From the NCBI GenBank assembly GCA_964646205.1, contig CAZYAZ010000024.1, positions 4,962 to 68,961 on the forward strand: a DNA stretch of 64,000 nt, written 5' to 3'. Within the stretch, counting starts at the first letter, position 1. The number at the start of each line of letters is the position of its first letter. The translations under genes were made by a program, and so were the position numbers. This stretch comes from UBA8437 sp964646205 (GTDB taxonomy: Bacteria; Planctomycetota; Planctomycetia; Planctomycetales; Planctomycetaceae). The notes under the pieces were generated by a model, which was not told where the DNA came from, did not search any database, and worked only from the letters and a program-made list of their open reading frames with translations. Shown in pieces: positions 16,659 to 25,968 of this stretch.

Positions 16659-17432
16659 ATGGCTGAACCTGTCGGAGAATTCTCGGATCGCGTCGTCGTG
16701 GTCACCGGTGCCTCGCAGGGCATCGGTGCCGCCACAGCCCTGGCATTCGCCCGTGCCGGCGCCACCGTCGTCGCCGGATGCCCTGCTCATGACGCAGAGG
16801 CTCATCGCCAGGCGGTCGCCAATTGGAGAGAAGAGGCGGGACTCCCCGCCGAACGTGTCGCCCCTGTCACAGCCGACGTGTCACAGGCCGAGGAGGTTGC
16901 CGAGTTCTACGACACCGTGCAAAAACATTTCGGCCAGGTTGACGTCCTGGTCAACAACGCCGGCATCAATCGTGATCACACCCTGGCCAAGATGACCGAC
17001 GAGGAATGGCGAGCTGTGATCGCCGTCAATCTCGACGGAACATTCTTCAACTGCCGCGGAGTCTTGCCACTGATCACCGACGGCGGACGGATCATCAACA
17101 TCTCTTCAATGGTCGCACAAACAGGCAATTTCGGGGTCGCCAACTACGCGGCCAGCAAGGCGGGGATCCTGGGGCTGACCAAGAGCCTGGCCCTGGAACT
17201 CGCACCTCGCCGGATAACGGTCAATGCAGTCTGCCCGGGATTCATAGACACCGACATGACCCGGTCGATCCCCGGCGAGATACTCCAAGAGTACCTCAAT
17301 CGGATCCCACTGGGCCGCTACGGAACTCCCGAGGACGTCGCTGCCACCGTGCTGTTCCTGGCTTCACCCGGGGCAGGTTACCTGACCGGCCAGAGCCTGG
17401 GAGTCAACGGCGGACTCTACACGGGCGACTGA
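16659..17432 (+). CDS. fabG: SDR-family 3-oxoacyl-ACP reductase-like protein
   Basis: A classical short-chain dehydrogenase of 257 residues. The nucleotide-binding motif is VTGASQGIGAATA, NNAG lies at about 99-102, and the catalytic set is Asn123, Ser150 (NISSMVAQ), Tyr163 and Lys167 (YAASKAG). The C-terminal VCPGFIDTDMTRSIP and SPGAGYLTGQSLGVNGGLY are close to FabG, the NADPH 3-oxoacyl-ACP reductase of fatty acid synthesis. The gene is not with other fatty-acid genes and starts two bases after the DUF1080 stop, so a sugar- or secondary-metabolite reductase is an alternative. Gene symbol is by similarity of motifs only. Confidence 0.75.
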   Translation: MAEPVGEFSDRVVVVTGASQGIGAATALAFARAGATVVAGCPAHDAEAHRQAVANWREEAGLPAERVAPVTADVSQAEEVAEFYDTVQKHFGQVDVLVNNAGINRDHTLAKMTDEEWRAVIAVNLDGTFFNCRGVLPLITDGGRIINISSMVAQTGNFGVANYAASKAGILGLTKSLALELAPRRITVNAVCPGFIDTDMTRSIPGEILQEYLNRIPLGRYGTPEDVAATVLFLASPGAGYLTGQSLGVNGGLYTGD

Positions 17433-17456
17433 GGCTGGCACGGGCAAACATGGAGG

Positions 17457-18497
17457 CTAACCTGCTCGGTGGATTGCCACCAAATCACTCAGCAACGCCA
17501 TCCCGGTGGCTTCCTTCCCGGCACCGGCCCCCACAATGGTGACCGGACCAACCAGGTCGCTTTCCAGTGTCACCGCGTTGGTCACCCCCCCCACCGACGA
17601 CAGCGGATCGTCCATTGGCAATTCCACCGGCGCGACCGAAGCGACCACGTCGCCGCCCACCCGTTCCACCTGGCCAATCAGTTTCCAACGCCCACCTCGA
17701 CCGGGTGCCGACGACACCGAACCGGCATCCAGGCCGGTGATTCCCTCGCGAACCACCTGGCTCACGCTCAAGTCGGCTCCCATCACCACATTGGCCAGGA
17801 TCACCACCTTGGCCACGACGTCATACCCCTCGACGTCCGCAGTCGGATCCGCCTCGGCATACCCCAACTCCTGGGCCGTCAACAAGGCCTCGTCGTAGGG
17901 ACGGCCCTGTTCCATTTCCGAGAGAATGTAATTCGTCGTGCCGTTGAGAATTCCACGAATCCGGGCAAATTCGCACCCCGCCAAAGACTCCGTCGCCGTC
18001 GAAAGAACCGGCGTGCCACTCATCACCGTCCCTTCAAATCGAAACTGAAGGCCACGCGAACTGGCCATTTGCGACAGGTCTCGCCAAGCCAGGGCCACGG
18101 GCCCCTTGTTGGTCGTCACCACATGTGCCCCCGCCTCGAGCGCCGCCTGGCAATGCGACAACGCCGGCTCGCCCGTCTCGATGTTCGTCAGCGTGACTTC
18201 CACCATCGCGTCGGAACCGCACTTGCGGATGGTCTCCAGGCTGTCCCACTCGCACGCGTTGTCGGAATATCCGGTTAGGGCACCGGGTTCGGATCCATTC
18301 CGACCAATCAGAGCCAGGACCCGGTCGAGATCCAGCCCGTCCGGGTCATAGCAACTGCCGTGAAACACATCAGACACGGCAACCACGATCGGTTCATAAT
18401 CGAACTGGTCTCTCAGCACACCTCGCTTGTCCTGCAAGATTTCCACAAGGCCGCGACCGACCGTTCCAAAACCAATCAGGCAGAGTTTTTGTGACAC
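17457..18497 (-). CDS. hom: Homoserine dehydrogenase
   Basis: The protein is 346 residues from the GTG at 18497; an open frame continues upstream to 18572 but the family normally begins at this point (CLIGFGTVGRGLVEIL). Visible motifs are the Rossmann GFGTVGRG, VTTNKGPVALAW, FEGTVMSGTPVLS, RGILNGTTNYILSEM and ELGYAEADPTADVEGYDVVAK, the last holding the catalytic Asp and Lys. It reduces aspartate semialdehyde to homoserine for threonine and methionine synthesis. The C-terminal ACT regulatory domain of longer enzymes is absent, so feedback regulation through it is not expected. It converges on the SDR gene. Confidence 0.92.
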   Translation of the reverse strand: MSQKLCLIGFGTVGRGLVEILQDKRGVLRDQFDYEPIVVAVSDVFHGSCYDPDGLDLDRVLALIGRNGSEPGALTGYSDNACEWDSLETIRKCGSDAMVEVTLTNIETGEPALSHCQAALEAGAHVVTTNKGPVALAWRDLSQMASSRGLQFRFEGTVMSGTPVLSTATESLAGCEFARIRGILNGTTNYILSEMEQGRPYDEALLTAQELGYAEADPTADVEGYDVVAKVVILANVVMGADLSVSQVVREGITGLDAGSVSSAPGRGGRWKLIGQVERVGGDVVASVAPVELPMDDPLSSVGGVTNAVTLESDLVGPVTIVGAGAGKEATGMALLSDLVAIHRAG

Positions 18498-18677
18498 GTC
18501 GAAGTCCTGCTGTAGAGTCGAGCTGGCAACAAGCAGAATACTCGATAGGTGTTCCGGTGGGCAGGGTTCCAAACAACAGGTCCGGAACCCGGCCGCGAAC
18601 CCACCATTGCACTACGATTCCACGAACATTCAGTTACAAGTGTTAGTCAGGACCCTCGTTTTGTCGCGTGAGCCAGG

Positions 18678-21158
18678 ATGTTTCACACCTTCCGCCATCT
18701 CTCCGCCCTGCTGCTATCACCATGCCTGGTCATGGCGGCCGACGCGGAACCCACCCACTGGGCACTGAAACCAGTCACGCGTCCGGTCGTCCCCGCAGTC
18801 AACACCAACGGATGGGCCCGCAACCCGATCGACGCCTTCATCTGGCGGAGATTACGCAAAGCTGGCCTCACCCCATCGCCCGGGGCCGACCGTCACACGC
18901 TGATCCGGCGAGGATCGTTTGACCTACTCGGATTGCCTCCGGCTCACAAACGGCCACGCGACACATCCTCGTCGAACCGCAGCCGCTGGGCATCTGTGGT
19001 CGATCGCCTGCTGTCCAGTCCGCATTACGGTGAACGTTGGGGCCGACACTGGCTGGACGTTGCCCGCTACGCCGACACCAAGGGGTATGTGTTCTTCGAA
19101 GACCGCAGCTTCCCGTGGGCCTGGACCTACCGAGACTACGTCGTGCGGTCCTTCAACGACGACCTCCCCTACAACCGTTTCGTCCTGGAACAACTTGCCG
19201 CAGATCAACTCGACCTGGACAGCCGACCCGCATCTCGCGCCGCGATGGGTTTCCTGACACTGAGCCCCCGGTTCATGAACAACCTGCACGACCAGATCGA
19301 TGATCAAATCGACGTGGTCACCCGTGGCTTGCTCGGCCTGACGGTAACCTGCGCGCGTTGCCACGACCACAAGTACGACCCGATTCCCCAGGCCGACTAC
19401 TACTCACTTTACGGGGTCTTTCGCAGCTCGTCGGAACCTCTCGTCCCACCCGAATTGTCACGGCCCGCCAACACCGAACAACAACGCAAGTTCCAGGCCG
19501 AACTCGAAAAGCGGTCCAAGGCGATTCGTCAGTTCATCATCAAGACGCACGCCGACATGCAAGTGGCCGCCCGGAAACGAGCTGCCGAATACTTGCTTCA
19601 GGCTCAGAGAACGCTCGCTCAACCGCCCACCGACAACTTCATGTTGCTGACCGAAGCCGGCGGACTGAATCCCTCGATCGTGCTGAAATGGAGAGTCTAC
19701 CTCGAAGAACTCGAAGCCGCGTCGCTGGTCGAAAACACCCGCAACCCTGTCTGGGGGGCCTGGCACGAACTGGCCCGGCTCGATGACGGCGCCCCCGAAT
19801 CTTACGCCCAGGCTCTCCCCGCCCTGCTTGAACGTCTCACAACCACCCCAGCCTCATCTCCGCCCACCAACCCTCTCGTACTGGCAGCACTCAAGGCCAA
19901 TCCTCCCGGCTCTTTGGATGCTGCCGCCGCCGTTTACGGAGAAGTGCTGTCGTCCGTCGAAGCCCAATGGCAGGCGGTGACCAGCGACGCCGTCAAAAAG
20001 GGATCCCCGCCACCTGTCGGCTTCAAGGATCCCGCACGCGAAGAACTCCGGCTCATCTTCCACGCCCCAGACGCTCCGGCCAACATCCCAAGACTCTTTG
20101 GCTGGGGCGCCCTGGCCCTGCTCCCGGACCGGCCGGCCCAGGGGGTGTACAAGAAGCTCCGCAAGGAACTCGAGACCTGGTTGATCAAGGGCAACGACGC
20201 ACCGCCCCGCGCCATGACACTGGCCGAAGACGACTCGCCATTCCAGCCCAGGGTCTTTCAGCGGGGCAACCCCAATCGACTGGGTGACCCGGTGCCTCGC
20301 CAACTCCCCGCAGCCATCGCCTCCGGCCCCCGGACTCCATTCCAACTTCGGAGTGGCCGACTGGAACTGGCTCGCGAGATTGCCGCACCAACAAACCCGC
20401 TGACCTCACGTGTCCTGGTCAACCGCATCTGGCTACACCATTTCGGCGACGGCCTTGTGCGGACTCCCAGTGATTTTGGTACGCGAGGAGCCCCCCCCAC
20501 GCACCCCGAGCTACTCGACTACCTCGCCGACTGGTTTTCTACGGACGCGGGCTGGTCAATCAAGGCGCTGCACCGTTTGATCATGACTTCGGCCACCTAC
20601 AGGCAGCGTAGCGACCACCGCCCCTCCGCCTTTGCCACGGATCCAGAAAACCGTTTGCTCTGGCGAATGTCCCGCCGCCGTCTCGGATTTGAAGCAATGC
20701 GAGACTCCCAACTCTCTTATGCCAACAGCCTCGATTCACAGATTGGCGGCACGCCCCTGGGCAACATGTTCACCGGCGGCGGGCTGTCAACACGGCGTTC
20801 CATTTACGGCCACATTGACCGCATGAACCCCGCCTCGCTGCTTCGGACTTTTGACGTCCCCAGCCCGCAGGCCAGTTGCGGTCGCCGAGACGAAACCACC
20901 GTCGCCCCGCAAGCATTGCACATGATGAATCACGCGACCCTGCACGAACTCGCCGCCAGGCTCGCCGCCAGGACCTCGGGAACAGGCCCCCAGAGAACCG
21001 AGGCCCTGTTCCGCATTGTCCTGTCCCGCCCTCCTGAAGCAGCCGAACTCTCTGCAATCCTCGACTTTGTCGCGAAGTTCGATGGCACCCCCATCGATTC
21101 GTGGATCGCCGTCTCGCACGCGCTGCTGATGTCCAACGAAGCCCAGTTCATTGACTGA
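18678..21158 (+). CDS. DUF1549/DUF1553 planctomycete protein (pair 1)
   Basis: The 826-residue product has a signal peptide (LSALLLSPCLVMAADA), then DUF1549 (NPIDAFIWRRLRKAGL, LLSSPHYGERWGRHWLDVARYA, TCARCHDHKYDPI) and DUF1553 (LTSRVLVNRIWLHHFGDGLV, LHRLIMTSATYRQRS, LWRMSRRRLGFEAMRDS). There is no N-terminal cytochrome-like domain, unlike pair 3. These domains are characteristic of planctomycetes and verrucomicrobia; the biochemical role is not established, though association with sulfatases and polysaccharide use is common. A CxRCH motif (ARCHD) resembles a heme site but is conserved in DUF1549 generally. The stop overlaps the following DUF1501 gene start by eight bases. Confidence 0.9.
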   Translation: MFHTFRHLSALLLSPCLVMAADAEPTHWALKPVTRPVVPAVNTNGWARNPIDAFIWRRLRKAGLTPSPGADRHTLIRRGSFDLLGLPPAHKRPRDTSSSNRSRWASVVDRLLSSPHYGERWGRHWLDVARYADTKGYVFFEDRSFPWAWTYRDYVVRSFNDDLPYNRFVLEQLAADQLDLDSRPASRAAMGFLTLSPRFMNNLHDQIDDQIDVVTRGLLGLTVTCARCHDHKYDPIPQADYYSLYGVFRSSSEPLVPPELSRPANTEQQRKFQAELEKRSKAIRQFIIKTHADMQVAARKRAAEYLLQAQRTLAQPPTDNFMLLTEAGGLNPSIVLKWRVYLEELEAASLVENTRNPVWGAWHELARLDDGAPESYAQALPALLERLTTTPASSPPTNPLVLAALKANPPGSLDAAAAVYGEVLSSVEAQWQAVTSDAVKKGSPPPVGFKDPAREELRLIFHAPDAPANIPRLFGWGALALLPDRPAQGVYKKLRKELETWLIKGNDAPPRAMTLAEDDSPFQPRVFQRGNPNRLGDPVPRQLPAAIASGPRTPFQLRSGRLELAREIAAPTNPLTSRVLVNRIWLHHFGDGLVRTPSDFGTRGAPPTHPELLDYLADWFSTDAGWSIKALHRLIMTSATYRQRSDHRPSAFATDPENRLLWRMSRRRLGFEAMRDSQLSYANSLDSQIGGTPLGNMFTGGGLSTRRSIYGHIDRMNPASLLRTFDVPSPQASCGRRDETTVAPQALHMMNHATLHELAARLAARTSGTGPQRTEALFRIVLSRPPEAAELSAILDFVAKFDGTPIDSWIAVSHALLMSNEAQFID

Positions 21159-22626
21159 CCCCCCACACCCGACCATGGCAACACCGACGCCCCCTCCTGG
21201 CCCAGCCCACCCGCTGTCGCGACGAGCCTTGCTCGAACGCGCTGGCACCGGAATGGGCATGCTTGGCCTGGCCACCGTACTCCAACAGGCCGGCGAACTG
21301 GGTGCACAACCACCTGTCATCCCACCATCCACCGACCGATCCACTCACCCCCTCGCCCCACGCCCTCCGCACTTCCCCGGGTCAGCATCCAGGGTCGTCC
21401 ATCTGTTCATGAACGGTGGTCCATCACAGGTCGACACATTTGACCCCAAACCCGAACTCACCAAGCGGCATGGCCAACCGCTCCCCACTCGCAACCTGAG
21501 AACCGAACGCAAGACCGGCGCCGCGATGGGCTCCCCCTTCCGTTTCCGGCCCCGCGGCGACTCCGGATTGCCCGTCAGCGAATTATTCACAAAGACTGCC
21601 GCCCACATCGACGACATGTGCATCATCCGATCCATGCAAGCCGATGTGCCAAACCACGAACCCTCCCTGATGCTCATGAACTGCGGCGACGCGAGGCTGC
21701 CCCGGCCCAGCCTCGGTTCCTGGCTCACCTATGGACTCGGATCGGAAAACCAGGACCTGCCCGGATTCCTGGTACTTTGCCCGGGTGGATACCCCATCTT
21801 CGAGACTCGCAACTGGCGAAGTGCCTTCCTACCCGGCGCCTACCAGGGCACCCACATTGACACCAAGCAGACTGACGTCCGCAAACTGATTGCCAACATC
21901 TCCAATTCCCGTTTCTCATCCAGGGGACAACGCCAACAGATCGATCTGCTCGGACGACTCAACCGCCTGCACCGGGACCGTCGCGAGGGTGACGGGCGAC
22001 TGGATGCGCGGCTGCAAAGTTTCGAACTCGCTTTTCGAATGCAAACGGCGGGGACCGACGCATTCGACATTTCCCGTGAACCAAAACACATCCAGCAACT
22101 CTATGGCGACACTCTGCACGGCCGACAGATGCTGATCACGCGACGATTGATCGAACGTGGAGTCCGTTGTGTCCAGGTCTGGACAGGCGCGGGCCAACCC
22201 TGGGACAACCACAATCAACTCGAAAAGAATCATGGCAAACTGGCTGGGGACTGGGACCAACCCATCGCAGCCTTCCTGACCGACCTCAAGCAGCGGGGCC
22301 TGTTCGATTCCACCCTGGTCTTGTGGGGGGGCGAATTCGGCCGGACACCGGTCGCCGAATTCCCAGCTCTAAACGGACGAGACCACAACCACTATGGATT
22401 CACCTGCTGGCTGGCCGGAGGGGGCGTGCGGGGCGGCCAGGCCTATGGTGCCACGGACGATTTCGGGTTCCGTGCCGTCGAAAACCCGGTCCACGTCCAC
22501 GACTTGCATGCCACCATGTTGCACCTGCTGGGGTTTGACCACGAGCGGCTGACCTACAGATTTGCCGGCCGAGACTTCAGGCTCACCGATGTCCACGGCG
22601 ACGTGGTTCGGCAATTGATCGCGTAG
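21151..22626 (+). CDS. DUF1501 protein (pair 1)
   Basis: The 491-residue product is a DUF1501 protein, a member of the alkaline phosphatase/sulfatase-like fold. It has an N-terminal arginine pair and hydrophobic stretch (LSRRALLERAGTGMGMLGLA) that fits a Tat signal, then VHLFMNGGPSQVDTFDPKPEL, SMQADVPNHEPS, GVRCVQVWTGAG and LVLWGGEFGRTP with GRDHNHYGFTCWLAGGGVRGG and FDHERLTYRFAGRDFRLTDV. The gene overlaps the DUF1553 gene by eight bases (start at 21151; ATG at 21175 is the alternative) and the two are almost always found together, suggesting joint action in the periplasm. Its substrate is unknown. Confidence 0.9.
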   Translation: MTDPPHPTMATPTPPPGPAHPLSRRALLERAGTGMGMLGLATVLQQAGELGAQPPVIPPSTDRSTHPLAPRPPHFPGSASRVVHLFMNGGPSQVDTFDPKPELTKRHGQPLPTRNLRTERKTGAAMGSPFRFRPRGDSGLPVSELFTKTAAHIDDMCIIRSMQADVPNHEPSLMLMNCGDARLPRPSLGSWLTYGLGSENQDLPGFLVLCPGGYPIFETRNWRSAFLPGAYQGTHIDTKQTDVRKLIANISNSRFSSRGQRQQIDLLGRLNRLHRDRREGDGRLDARLQSFELAFRMQTAGTDAFDISREPKHIQQLYGDTLHGRQMLITRRLIERGVRCVQVWTGAGQPWDNHNQLEKNHGKLAGDWDQPIAAFLTDLKQRGLFDSTLVLWGGEFGRTPVAEFPALNGRDHNHYGFTCWLAGGGVRGGQAYGATDDFGFRAVENPVHVHDLHATMLHLLGFDHERLTYRFAGRDFRLTDVHGDVVRQLIA

Positions 22627-22662
22627 CAGCAGTCCGACTCACGCCCCACGACGGGCACCGCG

Positions 22663-23589
22663 TCAAACGTCACATGCAGTGACAGCCTGCTGCAACCCCT
22701 TCCACGGGTCACCGGTCGGGATAAATTCCTGGCCGACGTAACCTGTGTATCCGCCCGCGAGCAATGCCCGCATGATCGGTGGATAGTTGATCTCCTGCCG
22801 ATCGTCCAATTCACCACGGCCCGGATTGCCCGCCGTGTGAACATGAGCAATCGCATCCTTCAACTGGCCAATCCGACGAATCACGTCTCCGTCCATGATC
22901 TGCACGTGGTAAATGTCAAAGAGCAATTTCAGACTCGGTGACCCCACCCGGTTGATGATCTCCATCACGTAATCGACGTGATCTCCCTGGTAACCGGGAT
23001 GCCCCTTCATCGGATGGCTGGTGTCGCGGGTATTCAACATCTCCAGCGCGAGTGTCACTTTCTTCTTCTCTGCGTAGCCCACGATCTGCTTGTAACCAGC
23101 CACACAATTCCGAACCCCGTCTTCCCGGGAAATCTGGGGGCTCTTCTTGTCATCAGGATCGACTGCCGAATAGCCCGTAAAACTGATCACGCACGGAGTG
23201 CCAAACTCCGACGCCGCATCAATCGACTTCCTGGTGGCTGCAATCACCTGGTCGTGAAACTTCGGATTGTTGAAGCCGCGAACAAAGGGCGGCCCCTCTC
23301 CCATATCGATCCCCGCAAGGGCACAGGCCAGCCCATGCTTCCGAAGCACCGGCCACTCCGATGGCGGGCACAACTCCACGCTGGCACAGCCCAGCTTGGT
23401 CGCAACCTCACACATCTCGCTGGTCGACCACGTTGAACTGAAACACCAGTGAACAATCGACTGACGAATCCGCCTCTTCCGGTCGCCAGCACGCGCCGAA
23501 ACCGAGACGGAGGAGGAGGCCCCCAATGCGACGCCACTACCGGCCGCCTTCAACACGTCACGTCGACTCATTTTATCGCCACTCTCCAT
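22663..23589 (-). CDS. Tat-exported sugar isomerase / hydroxypyruvate isomerase-like TIM-barrel protein
   Basis: The 308-residue protein opens with a Tat signal (MSRRDVLKAAGSGVALGASS), so a start at the second Met (23571) is also possible. It is an xylose-isomerase-like TIM barrel, with the metal-binding series LALEMLNTRD, LLFDIYHVQIMDGD, AHVHTAGNPGRGELDD, NYPP and YVGQEFIPTGDP as in Hyi. The known enzymes interconvert hydroxypyruvate and tartronate semialdehyde or act on sugar phosphates in the cytoplasm. An exported version is typical of planctomycetes and its substrate is unknown. The gene converges on the DUF1501 gene and lies 27 bases downstream of the M20 peptidase gene on the same strand. 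Confidence 0.8.
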   Translation of the reverse strand: MESGDKMSRRDVLKAAGSGVALGASSSVSVSARAGDRKRRIRQSIVHWCFSSTWSTSEMCEVATKLGCASVELCPPSEWPVLRKHGLACALAGIDMGEGPPFVRGFNNPKFHDQVIAATRKSIDAASEFGTPCVISFTGYSAVDPDDKKSPQISREDGVRNCVAGYKQIVGYAEKKKVTLALEMLNTRDTSHPMKGHPGYQGDHVDYVMEIINRVGSPSLKLLFDIYHVQIMDGDVIRRIGQLKDAIAHVHTAGNPGRGELDDRQEINYPPIMRALLAGGYTGYVGQEFIPTGDPWKGLQQAVTACDV

Positions 23590-23616
23590 CGTCCAACTCC
23601 ACTGGGGACAATTCTC

Positions 23617-24810
23617 TCAGTCACCGACGGTCGCGCAAAACGTGATAGCCGTCAGGGCATACACCGCGGCAACACGAACCAGTTCCGCCACGGGACATTC
23701 TTCATTGACCGTGTGTGCTCCCAGCGCGGCCGGGCCGTGAGTGATAGCGGGAACGCCGCCGGCGGCAACGAACGCATTGCCATCGTCAACAAAGGGTTTG
23801 GACCCAAACGGCAATTCAGCCCCGGCCGTCCCACTGACAGCCGCCTGGAACGATTGGACCAACTGATCATCTTCCGCAATCTCGTACGCATCTCGTGACA
23901 CCCGAAAATCCGCATCAACACGGGTCCCAGTCTCGTCGGCCACCGAGGCGAGAATCCTTTCGAATTGCTCTCGCACTGCTTCAATCGTCGTCCCCGGCAA
24001 CCATCGCCGGGTCCCTTCGACCATCAACTGCGTTGGCGACTGGTTGAACATCTCGCCGGAATGCACCTGGCCGACAAACAGGCTTTCACGCCCCGCCAGG
24101 GGGTGCACCAGTTTTTCCAACTCAGCGTCCAGAGCCGTAAAGCGATCAATGAGCTTCGCTCCGGCGGCAATCACGCTGGGCTGATCGATCCCTCCCAGGA
24201 CTTCGTGGCACGGCTCTCCGTCGCGCGTCACCCGCACTTGAAACATCGCCTGCCCCCGCCCCACCACGGGGCAATTGTGGCAGTGGTATTCGGGCAACAG
24301 GACCGCATCACCAACGTACCCCTCCGCGATCAACGAATTGACCTGCGAACCATCCCCCCAGGGGACCTCGTGGAGGTCGTGAGCCGTCAACATCACTCCG
24401 CCAGCCGGCAACAGGTCTCCGTCACGCAACACTCGCATCGCCTCGACCGCAGCAGCAACACCGCCCTTCATGTCCGACACACCGCTGCCATACATGACTC
24501 CGCCCTCAATGCGCGGCGGCACGAACGGCAAGTGAACCGTGTCGAGGTGACCGTTGAATTGCAACACACGTCCGGGCCGTCCCGTGTCGAACCGGGCGAC
24601 AACCGCCGGCGCCGCCTCATATCCGGCCACCGGGCGTTCCACGTCGAAACCCGCTTCGGAAAGGATACTCGCCAACCGGTCAGCCACCTCACCGGCCGAC
24701 CTCGTTGGACTGGGGGTCCCCACAAGCGCAGTGGCTGTGTCCAACAGCCTGGACTCATCGACGGTTTCCCGGACCTGGGAAACCACGGTTTCATTCAGCA
24801 TCACAGACAT
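23617..24810 (-). CDS. M20-family metallopeptidase (ArgE/DapE/CPG2-like)
   Basis: The protein of 397 residues has the M20 zinc pattern: GHLDT (His88, Asp90), GSGVSDMKGG (Asp113 bridging), HDLHEVPWGDG (Glu148 as a likely base), PEYHC (Glu174) and THGPAALGAHTVNEECPV, whose His is the last ligand. The middle carries a dimerisation lid typical of the family. Members hydrolyse N-acyl amino acids or small peptides (acetylornithine deacetylase, succinyl-diaminopimelate desuccinylase). Substrate cannot be deduced; no arginine or lysine synthesis genes are adjacent. There is no signal peptide, so it acts in the cytoplasm. It precedes the sugar-isomerase-like gene on the same strand. Confidence 0.82.
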   Translation of the reverse strand: MSVMLNETVVSQVRETVDESRLLDTATALVGTPSPTRSAGEVADRLASILSEAGFDVERPVAGYEAAPAVVARFDTGRPGRVLQFNGHLDTVHLPFVPPRIEGGVMYGSGVSDMKGGVAAAVEAMRVLRDGDLLPAGGVMLTAHDLHEVPWGDGSQVNSLIAEGYVGDAVLLPEYHCHNCPVVGRGQAMFQVRVTRDGEPCHEVLGGIDQPSVIAAGAKLIDRFTALDAELEKLVHPLAGRESLFVGQVHSGEMFNQSPTQLMVEGTRRWLPGTTIEAVREQFERILASVADETGTRVDADFRVSRDAYEIAEDDQLVQSFQAAVSGTAGAELPFGSKPFVDDGNAFVAAGGVPAITHGPAALGAHTVNEECPVAELVRVAAVYALTAITFCATVGD

Positions 24811-24857
24811 GGGGAAGGGGTCCTGATTACGACCGACGGAATTGCTGTTCGCGGATT

Positions 24858-25898
24858 ATGCGACATTCCACCGCGCTTGTCGTCATTGGAAACCGATTGG
24901 CCTTTGAGCAGGCGTCGCCCCCCACCCCTCGAACCGGCCGTCTCGGCCCGAACCCCGGACTTTCAAGAGAACAGGACCACTTGCTGGAAACGTTCTCCCG
25001 AGTCGTCAGAATAGCAGCGTCAGACTGGGGCAAAAACTTGCAAGACTTGTATCTCGGAATTGCGCTGATGGCACTGCTGTCAGTCGGCACCTTCGTGCTG
25101 GGCATTGGACTGGCACGCGGCCACCATTGGATCGGCAACGGCCTGGCCATCGCGACCGTGCTACTGACCATCCTCTATGTCCGCTTCTTCTGGGACGACA
25201 TCCGTCTTGCCCGGCTCGTGCCCGTTTCCAACCTGATCATTGTCGGCAACGGCCTGCCGCTGATGTCGACGTTTCTGGCCGGAATCGTCTGGCGGAGAAT
25301 TCGTCACTGGCGTCGCTTTGTTGGAGTAACCGCCCTTTGGATTGCCGGGCTTTACGCACTCGCCTCCCCGTTACTGGCACGCACCCCGGCCTGCAGCACC
25401 AACTGGGAGAACATTGACGATTTTGGGATGCGCGTTTGTATTCAAACCACACCGGCCACTTGCACGCCCGCCTGTGCAGCCACTCTGCTGGGACTCTATG
25501 GCATCGAAACGACCGAGTCCGAAATGGCCCGCCTGTGCCTGACCAGTAACAATGGAACCAACTGGGCCGGACTCTACCACGGCCTGAAAGCCAAGACCCG
25601 CAACACGCCCTGGGACGTCATGGTCCTGGCGGGTTCACTGAAGCAACTACGGGGCCCCGTCATCATCTCCGTCGGACTTCCCCACGACGTGGCCACCGAT
25701 TCGTACTACCGCACAAAGTGGATCTGGAACCCCGGCGAGCAACATTCGGTAATCCTTCTCGGGACCAACTCAAAAGGACTCCTCCAGATCGTTGACCCGG
25801 CCCCTGAAATCCAGGGCGAGACTTGGTTCCCCCAGGACCTCGGCGTCTTGTGGCGAGGTCAGGGCATGGCGTTGGTCCGTCGCGGGTCCACACGCTAG
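24858..25898 (+). CDS. Membrane protein with C39-like cysteine peptidase domain
   Basis: Read from the ATG at 24858 the product has 346 residues. Its middle has at least three hydrophobic segments (GIALMALLSVGTFVLGIGLA, GNGLAIATVLLTILYVRFFW, FVGVTALWIAGLYALASPLL). The C-terminal domain reads CTPACAATLLGLYGIETTE, SEMARLC, then GPVIISVGLP and GEQHSVILLGTN, the Cys and His of the C39 papain-like fold, as in peptidases that mature bacteriocins and in uncharacterised planctomycete proteins. No ABC transporter domain follows and no bacteriocin-like peptide gene is adjacent. Substrate unknown. The start codon is uncertain because an open frame continues upstream to 24705. Confidence 0.7.
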   Translation: MRHSTALVVIGNRLAFEQASPPTPRTGRLGPNPGLSREQDHLLETFSRVVRIAASDWGKNLQDLYLGIALMALLSVGTFVLGIGLARGHHWIGNGLAIATVLLTILYVRFFWDDIRLARLVPVSNLIIVGNGLPLMSTFLAGIVWRRIRHWRRFVGVTALWIAGLYALASPLLARTPACSTNWENIDDFGMRVCIQTTPATCTPACAATLLGLYGIETTESEMARLCLTSNNGTNWAGLYHGLKAKTRNTPWDVMVLAGSLKQLRGPVIISVGLPHDVATDSYYRTKWIWNPGEQHSVILLGTNSKGLLQIVDPAPEIQGETWFPQDLGVLWRGQGMALVRRGSTR

Positions 25899-25968
25899 CC
25901 GCCCGATGACAGCTTGACGCCATTCGGATACGATTGCCCGCAGTTGTTCGTACCGTGGGAACCCATCC

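Noticed and set aside
17433..17456. Possible bidirectional terminator between the SDR and homoserine dehydrogenase genes
   Set aside because: No stem with a following T-run was seen on either strand.
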